Made by a program: the position numbers and the translations under genes
Assembly (NCBI RefSeq): GCF_004339665.1
Contig: NZ_SMMU01000016.1
Location: 28,357 to 92,356 of the forward strand
Reading direction: 5' to 3'
DNA: 64,000 nucleotides
Source: Azotobacter chroococcum
GTDB lineage: Bacteria > Pseudomonadota > Gammaproteobacteria > Pseudomonadales > Pseudomonadaceae
The notes under the pieces: generated by a model
Told to the model about the DNA's origin: nothing
The model's database searches: none
What the model saw: only the letters and a program-made list of their open reading frames with translations
In this document: positions 1 to 7,479 of the stretch, piece after piece
Numbering within the stretch: the stretch's first letter is position 1
Layout: each line of letters opens with the position of its first letter

Positions 1-674
1 GCGAGATCGACCACGGCCACGACTTCTACGCGGCGCAGACCCTGCTGGCGCCGGACGGACGCCGCCTGCTCTGGGCCTGGATGGACATGTGGCAAAGCCC
101 GATGCCGAGCCAGGCACACCACTGGTGCGGCGCGCTATCCCTGCCGCGCGAGCTGAGCCGCGACGGCGACCGGCTGCGCATGCGCCCGGCCCGCGAGCTG
201 ACGGCGCTGCGCCAGTCCCGGCAGGCGCTGGCGATCGGCACGCTCGAGGCGCAGAGCCGCAGGCTCGAGGTGCGCGGCGCCCTGCTGGAGCTCGAACTGG
301 AACTGGAACTGGAGCTGACCGGCAGCACGGCCGAGCGCTTCGGGCTGGCCCTGCGCTGCAGCGACGACGAACGGGAGCGCACCCTGCTGTATTTCGACGC
401 CATGGCCCGCCGTCTGGTGCTCGACCGCCAGCACTCGGGCGCCGGCGTGAGCGGCGTGCGCAGCGTGCCGGTGGCGCCGGGGCAGACGCGGATCGCCCTG
501 CGGATCTTCCTCGATCGCTCGTCCATCGAGGTGTTCGTCGACGACGGCGCCTACACCCTGAGCAGCCGCATCTACCCGCGCCCCGACAGCCTAGGGGTGA
601 GCGCTTTCGCCGTGAACGGGCGCGGGACGTTCGGCGAGGGCGCGGCCTGGAGCCTGGCCGACCTGAAGCTCTGA
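1..674 (+). CDS. Sucrose hydrolase (GH32), 3' end only
   Basis: C-terminal part of a glycoside hydrolase family 32 enzyme (sucrose or sucrose-6-phosphate hydrolase/invertase). The reading frame is open from base 3 and enters from outside the window. The first visible residues contain the GH32 block GHDFYAAQ followed by WAWMDMW. The C-terminal beta-sandwich module ends with the typical LDRSSIEVFVDDG and ISRIYPRP-like blocks. The catalytic Asp near the N-terminus is outside the window, so the exact substrate cannot be settled. An in-frame Leu-Glu run (about 286-316), encoded by near-identical CTGGAA/CTCGAA units, sits in the sandwich domain and could be slippage-prone. The LacI-type regulator at 3948 and its decayed copy directly downstream are the probable regulators of this gene. 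Confidence 0.9.
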   Translation, partial: EIDHGHDFYAAQTLLAPDGRRLLWAWMDMWQSPMPSQAHHWCGALSLPRELSRDGDRLRMRPARELTALRQSRQALAIGTLEAQSRRLEVRGALLELELELELELTGSTAERFGLALRCSDDERERTLLYFDAMARRLVLDRQHSGAGVSGVRSVPVAPGQTRIALRIFLDRSSIEVFVDDGAYTLSSRIYPRPDSLGVSAFAVNGRGTFGEGAAWSLADLKL

Positions 675-690
675 ACGGTCCCCCTGGCGC

Positions 691-840
691 CGTCCGTGCC
701 GCCGGCTGTCGTGTTGGCTGCATGGGCACGGAGCCCGGGGTAGTCTGCTACGTGCCCGACGACGAGGACGGCCACCAGTACCGGGCCGTGCGCCAGGCGT
801 TCGAGCGCGGCTATCGCCGCCGCTTGCATGCTAACCGAAA
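691..840 (+). pseudogene. Remnant of a LacI-family regulator (copy of the gene at 3948)
   Basis: From 716 the translation reads GCMGTEPGVVCYVPDDEDG and continues RAVRQAFERGYRRR. This matches residues about 146-185 of the intact regulator at 3948-4946 (GCMSTEPGVACYVPDDEDG ... AVRQALQRGYRR), with a small insertion near the Gln-Tyr. The bases just before it (691-716) match 22 of 26 bases with 3865-3890, which lie upstream of the intact regulator. The remnant therefore joins the leader of the old gene directly to its middle; the HTH and first third are deleted and it stops matching at about 838. It abuts the stop of the convergent regulator gene at 831, so the junction coincides with the inserted alpha-glucoside module. 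Confidence 0.8.
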
Positions 841-1850
841 ACGATGGGAGGACCGTCGGTCTCACCGGGGTCGATGTATGGCACCTTGAGCTGGTGCAAC
901 TGGTCGAGCGGCTTGCCCGCCAGCACGTCGACAACCAGATCGGCCAGCGCCTGGCCGGTCGATTCGCCGGTCGGCTGCATCACTGAGGTGACCTTGTAGG
1001 TCAACGGAATCTCGAAGGGAATGCTGTCGTATACGATCAGCGACAGGCCGCTACCCGGCTTCCAGCCACAGTCGCCAAGCGCTCGAAGAGCGCCAATCGC
1101 ATTGTTGTCGACGAGCAGAGCCGTGGGCGGCTGTTGCATGGCAAGCAGTTTGCGAACCGCCTGGTAACCACCGGTACGGTCAGCCGGCGCCTCGACGATC
1201 AATTCGGGATCGGGTTCGATTCCGGCTGCGCACAGGGCCGCGACGAAGCCCGCATGACGCTGCATCGCGAAGTTCATCTCCAGCGGTGCGTGAACCAGGG
1301 CGATGCGGCGGTGGCCGAGCGCAAGCAGGCGCTCGGCTGCCAGGCGGCCGCCAGTTTCGTTGTCGAAGTCGAACCAGGCGTAGGGGATGCGGCTCTGCGT
1401 GCGGCCATAGGCGACGAAGGGGTAGTTCCGCTCCTGCAGAAGGCCTATGCGCGGATCATCGACCCGCGTGCGTGTCACGATCAACGCATCGACGCGTCGG
1501 CTGTCGATCAAACGGCGGTAGGTTTCGAGCTCGGCGTCGGGCCGCGCCGAATGAATCAGCAAGTCAAGGTTATGCTCGGCAAGCCGCTCGGTGATGCCGG
1601 ACACGACCTCACCGAAACGGATGTCGCCGATGGTGCTTACGCTGAATGGAAAAACGATACCGATTGTGTCGGTGCGGCCGGTAGCAAGCTGGCGTGCTTG
1701 CGAGTTGGGCTGATAACCGAGCCTTTCCGCCGCCTCCATGACCCGCTGGCGGGTCCTTTCGCTGACTTCCGAGTAGCCATTGAGCGCCCGGCTTACAGTC
1801 GTTTGCGACAGTCCGAGCGACTCGGACAGCGTCTTCAGATTTACTTTCAT
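831..1850 (-). CDS. LacI-family repressor of the alpha-glucosidase gene
   Basis: Predicted 339-aa transcriptional repressor. The N-terminus MKVNLKTLSESLGLSQTTVS is a standard LacI HTH followed by the hinge helix region (ALNGYSEVSERTRQRV). The rest is a type-1 periplasmic-binding-like sugar sensor. The start at 1850 is chosen because it gives the normal LacI N-terminus; the frame stays open upstream but that would add about 59 non-family residues and run through the operators. The gene is divergent from the GH13 alpha-glucosidase, with two palindromes between them. It resembles AglR-type regulators of alpha-glucoside genes, an analogy based on context. The predicted inducer is an alpha-glucoside such as maltose, trehalose or sucrose. 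Confidence 0.87.
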   Translation of the reverse strand: MKVNLKTLSESLGLSQTTVSRALNGYSEVSERTRQRVMEAAERLGYQPNSQARQLATGRTDTIGIVFPFSVSTIGDIRFGEVVSGITERLAEHNLDLLIHSARPDAELETYRRLIDSRRVDALIVTRTRVDDPRIGLLQERNYPFVAYGRTQSRIPYAWFDFDNETGGRLAAERLLALGHRRIALVHAPLEMNFAMQRHAGFVAALCAAGIEPDPELIVEAPADRTGGYQAVRKLLAMQQPPTALLVDNNAIGALRALGDCGWKPGSGLSLIVYDSIPFEIPLTYKVTSVMQPTGESTGQALADLVVDVLAGKPLDQLHQLKVPYIDPGETDGPPIVFG

Positions 1851-1964
1851 ATGCCCTGCTTCCGCCTGTTCCTGGCGCTGATCGACCGACATACGCCGGT
1901 CTGCCGAATGCGCAAAGTTTAATGATTTCCAAAGGGTCTCATCCCGGCGCTGAAAAATGTTTTC

Positions 1965-2004
1965 ATCCAAAGCGCTTTCAATTAATATCCAAAGCGCTTT
2001 GGAT
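1965..2004. promoter_or_regulatory. Tandem LacI-type operators
   Basis: Two palindromes share the core AAAGCGCTTT. The right one (1987-2004) is a perfect 18-bp palindrome, ATCCAAAGCGCTTTGGAT. The left one (1965-1982) has the same left half and core but a degraded right flank (CAAT). The cores start at 1969 and 1991, 22 bp apart or about two helical turns, on the same face of the helix. They lie between the divergent repressor and alpha-glucosidase genes, so they should control both. Confidence 0.85.
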
Positions 2005-2094
2005 AGCGTGCTCATCAGCAAACTCATACCAGAGATGCTTCACAGTTCCGTCGAATCTTTGGGACGAACAAAAAAATTAACGAGGGTTCTCATC

Positions 2095-3744
2095 GTGGAA
2101 ACGAAATGGTGGCATAACGCCGTGGTGTATCAGATCTACCCACGCTCTTTCGCCGACGCCAATGGCGACGGCATCGGTGACCTCGCAGGCATCATCGGCA
2201 AGCTCGACTATTTGCAGACGCTGGGCATCAATGTGATCTGGTTGTCGCCAGTGTTCCGCTCGCCGATGGACGACCACGGCTACGACATCTCGGACTATTG
2301 CGACATCGCGCCGGAGTTCGGCACGCTCGCGGAGATGGAAGCGCTGATCGCCGAGGCCGCGCGGCGCGACATCCGTATCCTCATGGACTTGGTCGTCAAC
2401 CACACTTCCGATGAGCATCCCTGGTTCATCGAGGCGCGCAAATCCAGGGACAACCCTTACCGCGACTACTACATATGGCGTGCCCCCCGCACTGATGGCT
2501 CCGCGCCGGACGAACAGCGCTCGAACTTCGGCGGCAGCGCCTGGGAATTCGACGCGACGACCGGCGAGTACTTCTTCCACCTGTTCTCGAAGCGTCAGCC
2601 GGACCTGAACTGGGCCAATCCACAGGTGCAGCAGGAAGTACACCAGATGATGAACTGGTGGCTGGACAAGGGCATCGGCGGCTTCCGCATGGACGTCATC
2701 GACTTGATCGGCAAGGAGGTCGATCGCGGCATCACGACCAACGGCCCGCACCTGCACCAGTTGCTGCAGGAGATGAACGCCGCGACCTTCGGCGAACGCG
2801 ACGTGCTGACGGTCGGCGAGACCTGGGGCGTGACGCCGGAGATCGCCAGGCTGTATTCAGAGCCCGCCCGCCGCGAGTTGTCGATGGTGTTCCAGTTCGA
2901 GCACATCACCCTGACCTGGGACCAGCAGGACGGTAAATGGACGCCGCGCGCCTTCGACCTGCGCGAATTCAAGGGGGTCATCGGCAAGTGGCAGAGCGCT
3001 CTTGGCGACACTGGCTGGAACTCGCTGTTCTGGAACAACCATGACCTGCCGCGGGCGGTGTCGAGCTACGGCGATCCCGGCCGCTACCGGGTCGAGTCGG
3101 CGAAGATGCTCGCCACTGCGCTGCATTTTCTGAAGGGCACGCCCTACATCTATCAGGGCGAGGAAATCGGCATGACCAACGTGCGCTTTGAGTCGGTCGA
3201 GGATTACCAGGATGCCGAATCGCTCGGCCTATACCGCGAGCGCACCCTGGCGGGGGTATCGCACGAGGCGATGATGGAAGGCATCTACGCCAACAGCCGC
3301 GGCAACGCGCGCACGCCGATGCAGTGGGATGCGAGCGAGAATGCGGGCTTTTCGCACGCCGAGCCCTGGATGAAGGTCAATCCCAACTACCGCGAGATCA
3401 ATGTTGCCACCGCGCTCGACGATCCGGGCTCGATCCTTCACCACTACCGCGTCCTGATCCGGCTGCGCAAGGAACGGCCGGTGATCGTCCATGGCGATTA
3501 CCGGCCGCTCTTCGATGAGCATCCGCAGCTCTTCGCCTACGAGCGCCGCCTTGGCGACCAGCGCCTCGTGGTCATCAACAACTTTTCCGGGCAGCCGGTC
3601 GCGCTCGAGCTGCCGGCCAGTCTGCGCGGCCTCGCGGGCGAAAGCCTGGTGAGTAACTACGGGCCCCGCAACGTGCTCGGGCAGCACCTGACACTGCAGC
3701 CCTACGAGTCCTTTGCCATCGCGCTGGACACACAGACGACTTGA
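2095..3744 (+). CDS. aglA: Alpha-glucosidase (GH13)
   Basis: Predicted 549-aa cytoplasmic alpha-glucosidase/oligo-1,6-glucosidase that hydrolyses alpha-glucosides taken up by the cell. Family features are present in order: WWHNAVVYQIYPRSF at the N-terminus, MDLVVNH (region I), GGFRMDVID with the Asp nucleophile (region II), VGETWG with the Glu acid/base (region III) and FWNNHDLPR (region IV). The likely start is the GTG at 2095, because GAGGG lies 8 nt upstream and the protein then begins like its relatives. The longer frame from 1957 would pass through the operators. No signal peptide is visible. No sugar transporter is encoded beside it, unlike in typical agl operons, so uptake must be supplied elsewhere. 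Confidence 0.9.
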   Translation: METKWWHNAVVYQIYPRSFADANGDGIGDLAGIIGKLDYLQTLGINVIWLSPVFRSPMDDHGYDISDYCDIAPEFGTLAEMEALIAEAARRDIRILMDLVVNHTSDEHPWFIEARKSRDNPYRDYYIWRAPRTDGSAPDEQRSNFGGSAWEFDATTGEYFFHLFSKRQPDLNWANPQVQQEVHQMMNWWLDKGIGGFRMDVIDLIGKEVDRGITTNGPHLHQLLQEMNAATFGERDVLTVGETWGVTPEIARLYSEPARRELSMVFQFEHITLTWDQQDGKWTPRAFDLREFKGVIGKWQSALGDTGWNSLFWNNHDLPRAVSSYGDPGRYRVESAKMLATALHFLKGTPYIYQGEEIGMTNVRFESVEDYQDAESLGLYRERTLAGVSHEAMMEGIYANSRGNARTPMQWDASENAGFSHAEPWMKVNPNYREINVATALDDPGSILHHYRVLIRLRKERPVIVHGDYRPLFDEHPQLFAYERRLGDQRLVVINNFSGQPVALELPASLRGLAGESLVSNYGPRNVLGQHLTLQPYESFAIALDTQTT

Positions 3745-3900
3745 CGCCCGTCCTGACAGCATCCATGACCATGACGCGGACCGCTGCGGGGTGTCCAGCG
3801 GAACCCGTTCGGTGCCGAAGCCGACCGGCGCCGGTTCCTCAGCTCAGAGCGATCCTCCTTACGTCGCCCGTGCCGCCTGCCGCCGTGTTGTCATGCTTTC

Positions 3901-3924
3901 GCCGGGCATGACATCATGCCCGGC
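3901..3924. repeat. Perfect inverted repeat upstream of the regulator
   Basis: GCCGGGCATG and CATGCCCGGC are 10-bp perfect arms around ACAT, ending 23 nt before the start of the regulator at 3948. It may be an autoregulatory operator or a stem-loop ending transcription from the alpha-glucosidase gene. There is no T-run, so an operator seems at least as likely. Confidence 0.55.
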
Positions 3925-3947
3925 CATACAGGCAATGGCACCCGCAC

Positions 3948-4946
3948 ATGGCTTCGGTCAAAGATGTCGCACGGTTGGCGGGGGTTTCCCCGATGACCGT
4001 GTCCCGAGCGATCAACACCCCGGAAAAGCTCAACCCGGAAACCCTGGCGAAAGTCCGTCAGGCCATCGAAGCCCTGAACTACGTGCCCAGTCTTTCCGCC
4101 CGCAAGATCCGCGGCGGCCATTCCAGCGGCAAGACCATCGGCGTCTTCGCGCTCGACACGGCGACCACCCCCTTCGCCGTGGAAATGCTGCTCTCGGTGG
4201 AACGCACCGCCCGGGAACACGGCTGGAACGTCTTCATCCTCAACGTGTTCGAAATCCCGCTGAACCCGCAAACCATCGACCTGATGCTGTCGCACCGGCC
4301 GGACGGCATCGTGTTCAGCGCCATGCAGCTGCGCGAACTGGAGATTCCCCCGGCGCTGCGCAGCAAGCCGCTGGTGCTGAGCGGCTGCATGAGCACCGAG
4401 CCCGGCGTGGCCTGCTACGTGCCCGACGACGAGGACGGCCAGTACCAGGCCGTGCGCCAGGCGCTGCAACGCGGCTATCGCCGCCCGCTGTGCATCAACC
4501 TGCCGCGCCACAGCCTGGCCTGGAAGCTGCGCCAGCAGGGCCTGTCGCGCGCCCTCGTGGAGGCCGGCATCGCCCCGGAGAGCGTCCGCCAGTACGACCT
4601 GTCGACCGACGACGCCTACGGGGAAACCATCGCCGAGCTGGAGCGCCAGTTGAGCGAGTCGCACGGCAAACCGGCCTTCGACCTGCTGGTCTGTGGCAAC
4701 GACCGCATCGCCCTGGTTGCCTACCAGTACCTGCTCAGCCGCGGCCTGCGCATCCCGGCCGACGTGGCGGTGCTCGGCTACGACAACATGGTGGGCGTCG
4801 CCGAACTGTTCTATCCGCCGCTGAGCACCGTGCAGCTCCCCTACTACGAGCTGGGCCGCCGCGCCGCGCTGCACCTGATCGAGGAGCGCGACGAACCCTT
4901 CATCCACTGGGTTCCCTGCCCCGTCGTGGATCGCCAGTCCTGGTGA
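3948..4946 (+). CDS. LacI-family regulator, probably of sucrose use
   Basis: 332-aa repressor with the canonical LacI N-terminus (SVKDVARLAGVSPMTVSRAI), a hinge region and a sugar-binding core ending with the usual VLGYDN and LSTVQLPYYELGRRA blocks. It resembles ScrR/CscR-type sucrose repressors. A partial second copy lies immediately downstream of the GH32 gene, so the ancestral order was probably GH32 followed by this regulator. The alpha-glucoside module now lies between the remnant and the intact copy. The assignment to sucrose is an inference from this arrangement. Confidence 0.8.
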   Translation: MASVKDVARLAGVSPMTVSRAINTPEKLNPETLAKVRQAIEALNYVPSLSARKIRGGHSSGKTIGVFALDTATTPFAVEMLLSVERTAREHGWNVFILNVFEIPLNPQTIDLMLSHRPDGIVFSAMQLRELEIPPALRSKPLVLSGCMSTEPGVACYVPDDEDGQYQAVRQALQRGYRRPLCINLPRHSLAWKLRQQGLSRALVEAGIAPESVRQYDLSTDDAYGETIAELERQLSESHGKPAFDLLVCGNDRIALVAYQYLLSRGLRIPADVAVLGYDNMVGVAELFYPPLSTVQLPYYELGRRAALHLIEERDEPFIHWVPCPVVDRQSW

Positions 4947-4948
4947 GC

Positions 4949-4968
4949 CGTGCCGCCGCAGCGGCACG
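4949..4968 (+). terminator. Stem-loop after the regulator
   Basis: CGTGCCGC and GCGGCACG (8-bp perfect arms, CGCA loop) begin 2 nt after the stop codon. No T-run follows, so termination is probable but not certain. Confidence 0.5.
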
Positions 4969-5077
4969 CTGGCTGCGGATCGGTACGCCCAAGTCTCGCG
5001 CCAGGCCGGCAGCGCCTGGTTTCGCAATATGGACACAAGTCTGTCCGCCTCCCTTGCCGCTCTCCGAGAGTGTGATA

Positions 5078-5103
5078 TTTTTTTGACATCATTGTTTTTG
5101 ACA
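5078..5103 (+). promoter_or_regulatory. Promoter-like direct repeat before the first Bug receptor
   Basis: An AT-rich patch carries two TTTTTGACA copies, ending at 5087 and 5103 and therefore 16 bp apart, in an otherwise GC-rich gap. TTGACA matches a sigma-70 -35 box, but I see no good -10 at proper spacing, so the call is weak. Confidence 0.3.
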
Positions 5104-5180
5104 CGCCTTGCATGCCCGGCATTCCTTCCCCTGCCGCCCTGCCCCACATGCCCTCACGGAACGAAAAGAAGGCAACTCCC

Positions 5181-6152
5181 ATGAAAAGAAGAATATTCCT
5201 GCTCGCCACGCTGGCCGTCCCTGCCAGCCTCGCTTTCCAGGACACGGCCCAGGCCGCCGGCTATCCGGCCAGGCCAATCGAGCTGGTGGTGCCGAACATC
5301 GCCACCGGCAGCACCGACATGGTCGCCCGGACGTTCGCCAGGCACGCCGAGAAGCGGCTCGGCAAGCCGCTGGTGATCATCCGGATCACCGGCGCGGGCG
5401 GCTACAACGGCTCGCGCGCGGTGCACGAGGATCAGTCCAGGGGCTACAAGGTGCTGCTGACCCACCAGGGCCTGGTCGCCAACTACCTGACCCAGGTGGC
5501 GCCCTACTCCTACGACGGCTTCAAGGTCGGCCCGGTGGTCGCCGAAGACGCCACCGTGGGCCTCTACGTGTCCGGCAAGTCGAAGATCAAGTCGATCAAC
5601 GACCTGCTCGCCAAGGCCAGGGCCGAGCCGGGCAAGGTCAAGGCCGCCACCGAATACGGCACCTACAACCACTTCATGTTCCTCAAGCTGCAGAAGGAAC
5701 AGGGCGTGAAGTTCCAGATGGTGGAAATCCCCGGCGACGCCGGCAGGATTCCCGCGCTGCTCGGCGGCACCGTCGACGTCATCGCCAAGATCTATTCGGG
5801 CACCGAGGACTACCTCAAGTCGGGCGACTTCGTGCTGCTCGGCGAGCCGACCGGCACGCGCGCGCCGAACGCCCCGCACGTGCCGACCTACAAGGAGCAG
5901 GGCGTCGACTTCACCTTCCCGCCCTACCTGTTCACCCTGTTCTTCAACCGGGACACCTCCGACGACGTCGTGGAGCAGTGGGCGGAGGTCGCCCGGGAAG
6001 TGACCTCGGACCCGGCCTACCGGAAGGAGATCGCGGCGCTGGGCATGGCCGTCGCCTACAGGTCGCCGCAGGAAAACACCGCCGCCTATGCCGCCATCCA
6101 GAAGACCATGGCGGAACTGGCGAGCGGGGCGGAGTCCTTCGCCCGGCAGTGA
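5181..6152 (+). CDS. Bug/TctC-family periplasmic solute receptor 1
   Basis: 323-aa periplasmic binding protein of the Bug (tripartite tricarboxylate receptor, TctC) family. The start at 5181 has AAGAAGG about 8 nt upstream and gives a clean signal peptide: basic MKRR, a hydrophobic core and the cleavage region AQAAG. The mature protein starts YPARPIELVVP, the usual Bug opening, and carries the ligand-loop segments TGSTDMVAR and GAGGYNGS. No TctA/TctB membrane subunits are nearby. Orphan Bug receptors are common and often work with a distant permease or as sensors. The next gene is a close paralogue of identical length. The ligand is unknown; neighbours suggest a hydantoin, lactam or amino-acid derivative. 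Confidence 0.9.
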   Translation: MKRRIFLLATLAVPASLAFQDTAQAAGYPARPIELVVPNIATGSTDMVARTFARHAEKRLGKPLVIIRITGAGGYNGSRAVHEDQSRGYKVLLTHQGLVANYLTQVAPYSYDGFKVGPVVAEDATVGLYVSGKSKIKSINDLLAKARAEPGKVKAATEYGTYNHFMFLKLQKEQGVKFQMVEIPGDAGRIPALLGGTVDVIAKIYSGTEDYLKSGDFVLLGEPTGTRAPNAPHVPTYKEQGVDFTFPPYLFTLFFNRDTSDDVVEQWAEVAREVTSDPAYRKEIAALGMAVAYRSPQENTAAYAAIQKTMAELASGAESFARQ

Positions 6153-6366
6153 CAGCCCGCGTCCCGGGATCGGGCACCCGGGACGAGCCCGAACCGGAAC
6201 CCCCAACCAATCCACTACAGGAGGCATCCGAAACGTCCCCTTGTCCCGGTCGGGCCTTTCGCGGCTCGGCCGGTTCATCGTCATCCGCCGGCACCGGCCC
6301 GAAGCCGGGGCGGCCATGACACCTGCAATCCCGCGCACCTACATCAATAACAAGAAGGTGAATCAC

Positions 6367-7338
6367 GTGAAAAAAACCAAACTCCTGCGTGCCACCCTGG
6401 CAGCCGTCGTCGGCCTTGTCCTCCAGAGCACGGCCCAGGCCGCCGACTATCCGAGTAGACCGGTCGAGCTGGTGGTGCCGGCCGCCGCCACCGGTGCCTC
6501 CGACCTGAGCGCCCGGGTCTTCGCCAAGTACGCCGAAAAGCTGCTCGGCAAACCGATGGTGGTCGTCAGGATCAACGGCGAAGGCGGCTACAAGGGCTCG
6601 CGCTCGGTCCACGAGGACCCGTCCAACGGCTACAGGGTGCTCTATACCCATCAGGGCCTCGTCGCCAACTACCTGACCGGGATGGCCCCCTACTCCTACG
6701 ACGGCTTCAAGGTCGGTCCCACGGTCGTCGAAGACGCCACCCTGGGGCTCTACGTATCCGGCAAATCGGGGATCACGTCGATCGGCGACCTGCTCGCCAG
6801 GGCCAGGGCCAAGCCGGGCAAGCTCAAGGCCGCCACCGAATACGGCACCATCAGCCATTTCATGTTCCTCAAGCTGCAGAAGGAGCAGGACGTGACGTTC
6901 AGGCTGATGGACACCGGCGGGGACGCCGCCCGGCTCGCCGCGCTGATCGGCGGCACCGTCGACGTCATGGCCAAGGTCTATTCGGGCACCCAGGAGTACC
7001 TCCAGTCGGGCGACTTCGTGCTGCTCGGCGAGCCGACCGGCACGCGCGCGCCGAACGCCCCGCATGTGCCGACCTACCGGGAACAGGGAGTAGACTTCAC
7101 CTTCCCGCCCTACCTGTGGACCCTGTTCTTCAGCCAGAACACGCCCCAGGCCGTCGTCGACACCTGGACCGGGATCGCCCGCGAAGTGACCGCGAACCCC
7201 GCCTACCGGAAGGAGATCGAGGCGCTCGGCATGGCCTGGACCTACAGGTCGCCAGAGGAAAGCGCCGCCGCCTATGCCGACACCCAGAAGGCCTGGGCGG
7301 CACTGGCGGCCGGGACGGCGGCCGTCGCCCGGCACTGA
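6367..7338 (+). CDS. Bug/TctC-family periplasmic solute receptor 2
   Basis: 323-aa paralogue of the preceding receptor with the same length and almost the same block order (YPSRPVELVVP, GEGGYKGSRSVHEDPS, EPTGTRAPNAPHVPTY). The start is the GTG at 6367, preceded by AGAAGG at about 6352-6357, and it gives a signal peptide ending AQAAD. The two genes clearly arose by tandem duplication. Differences cluster in the ligand loop (TGASDLSAR against TGSTDMVAR), so they may bind related but different compounds. The 214-bp gap to the first copy has no obvious terminator, so co-transcription is possible. Confidence 0.9.
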   Translation: MKKTKLLRATLAAVVGLVLQSTAQAADYPSRPVELVVPAAATGASDLSARVFAKYAEKLLGKPMVVVRINGEGGYKGSRSVHEDPSNGYRVLYTHQGLVANYLTGMAPYSYDGFKVGPTVVEDATLGLYVSGKSGITSIGDLLARARAKPGKLKAATEYGTISHFMFLKLQKEQDVTFRLMDTGGDAARLAALIGGTVDVMAKVYSGTQEYLQSGDFVLLGEPTGTRAPNAPHVPTYREQGVDFTFPPYLWTLFFSQNTPQAVVDTWTGIAREVTANPAYRKEIEALGMAWTYRSPEESAAAYADTQKAWAALAAGTAAVARH

Positions 7339-7406
7339 GGCCCGGCGGGCATCCGCGCCACGACGCCGGCATTGGGCCACAATCCAGGTACAGGGTGCCC
7401 GACGAA

Positions 7407-7427
7407 ATCTGGACGCATGCTCCAGAT
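7407..7427. promoter_or_regulatory. Inverted repeat upstream of the sigma-54 activator gene
   Basis: ATCTGGA and TCCAGAT are perfect 7-bp arms around a 7-nt spacer, 53 nt before the activator start. The spacing is suitable for a dimeric regulator, possibly autoregulation, but this is unproven. Confidence 0.35.
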
Positions 7428-7479
7428 CGGTGCAAGCTGCCCCACCCCGCCCGGCCTGCCCCGCCAAGGAATGGTGCTG

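Noticed and set aside
1957..2094. N-terminal extension of the alpha-glucosidase
   Set aside because: It would translate through both operators and lacks family similarity; GTG at 2095 has a proper ribosome site.
5181..7338. A complete tripartite tricarboxylate transporter
   Set aside because: Only receptor subunits are present; no TctA or TctB membrane genes lie in the window.
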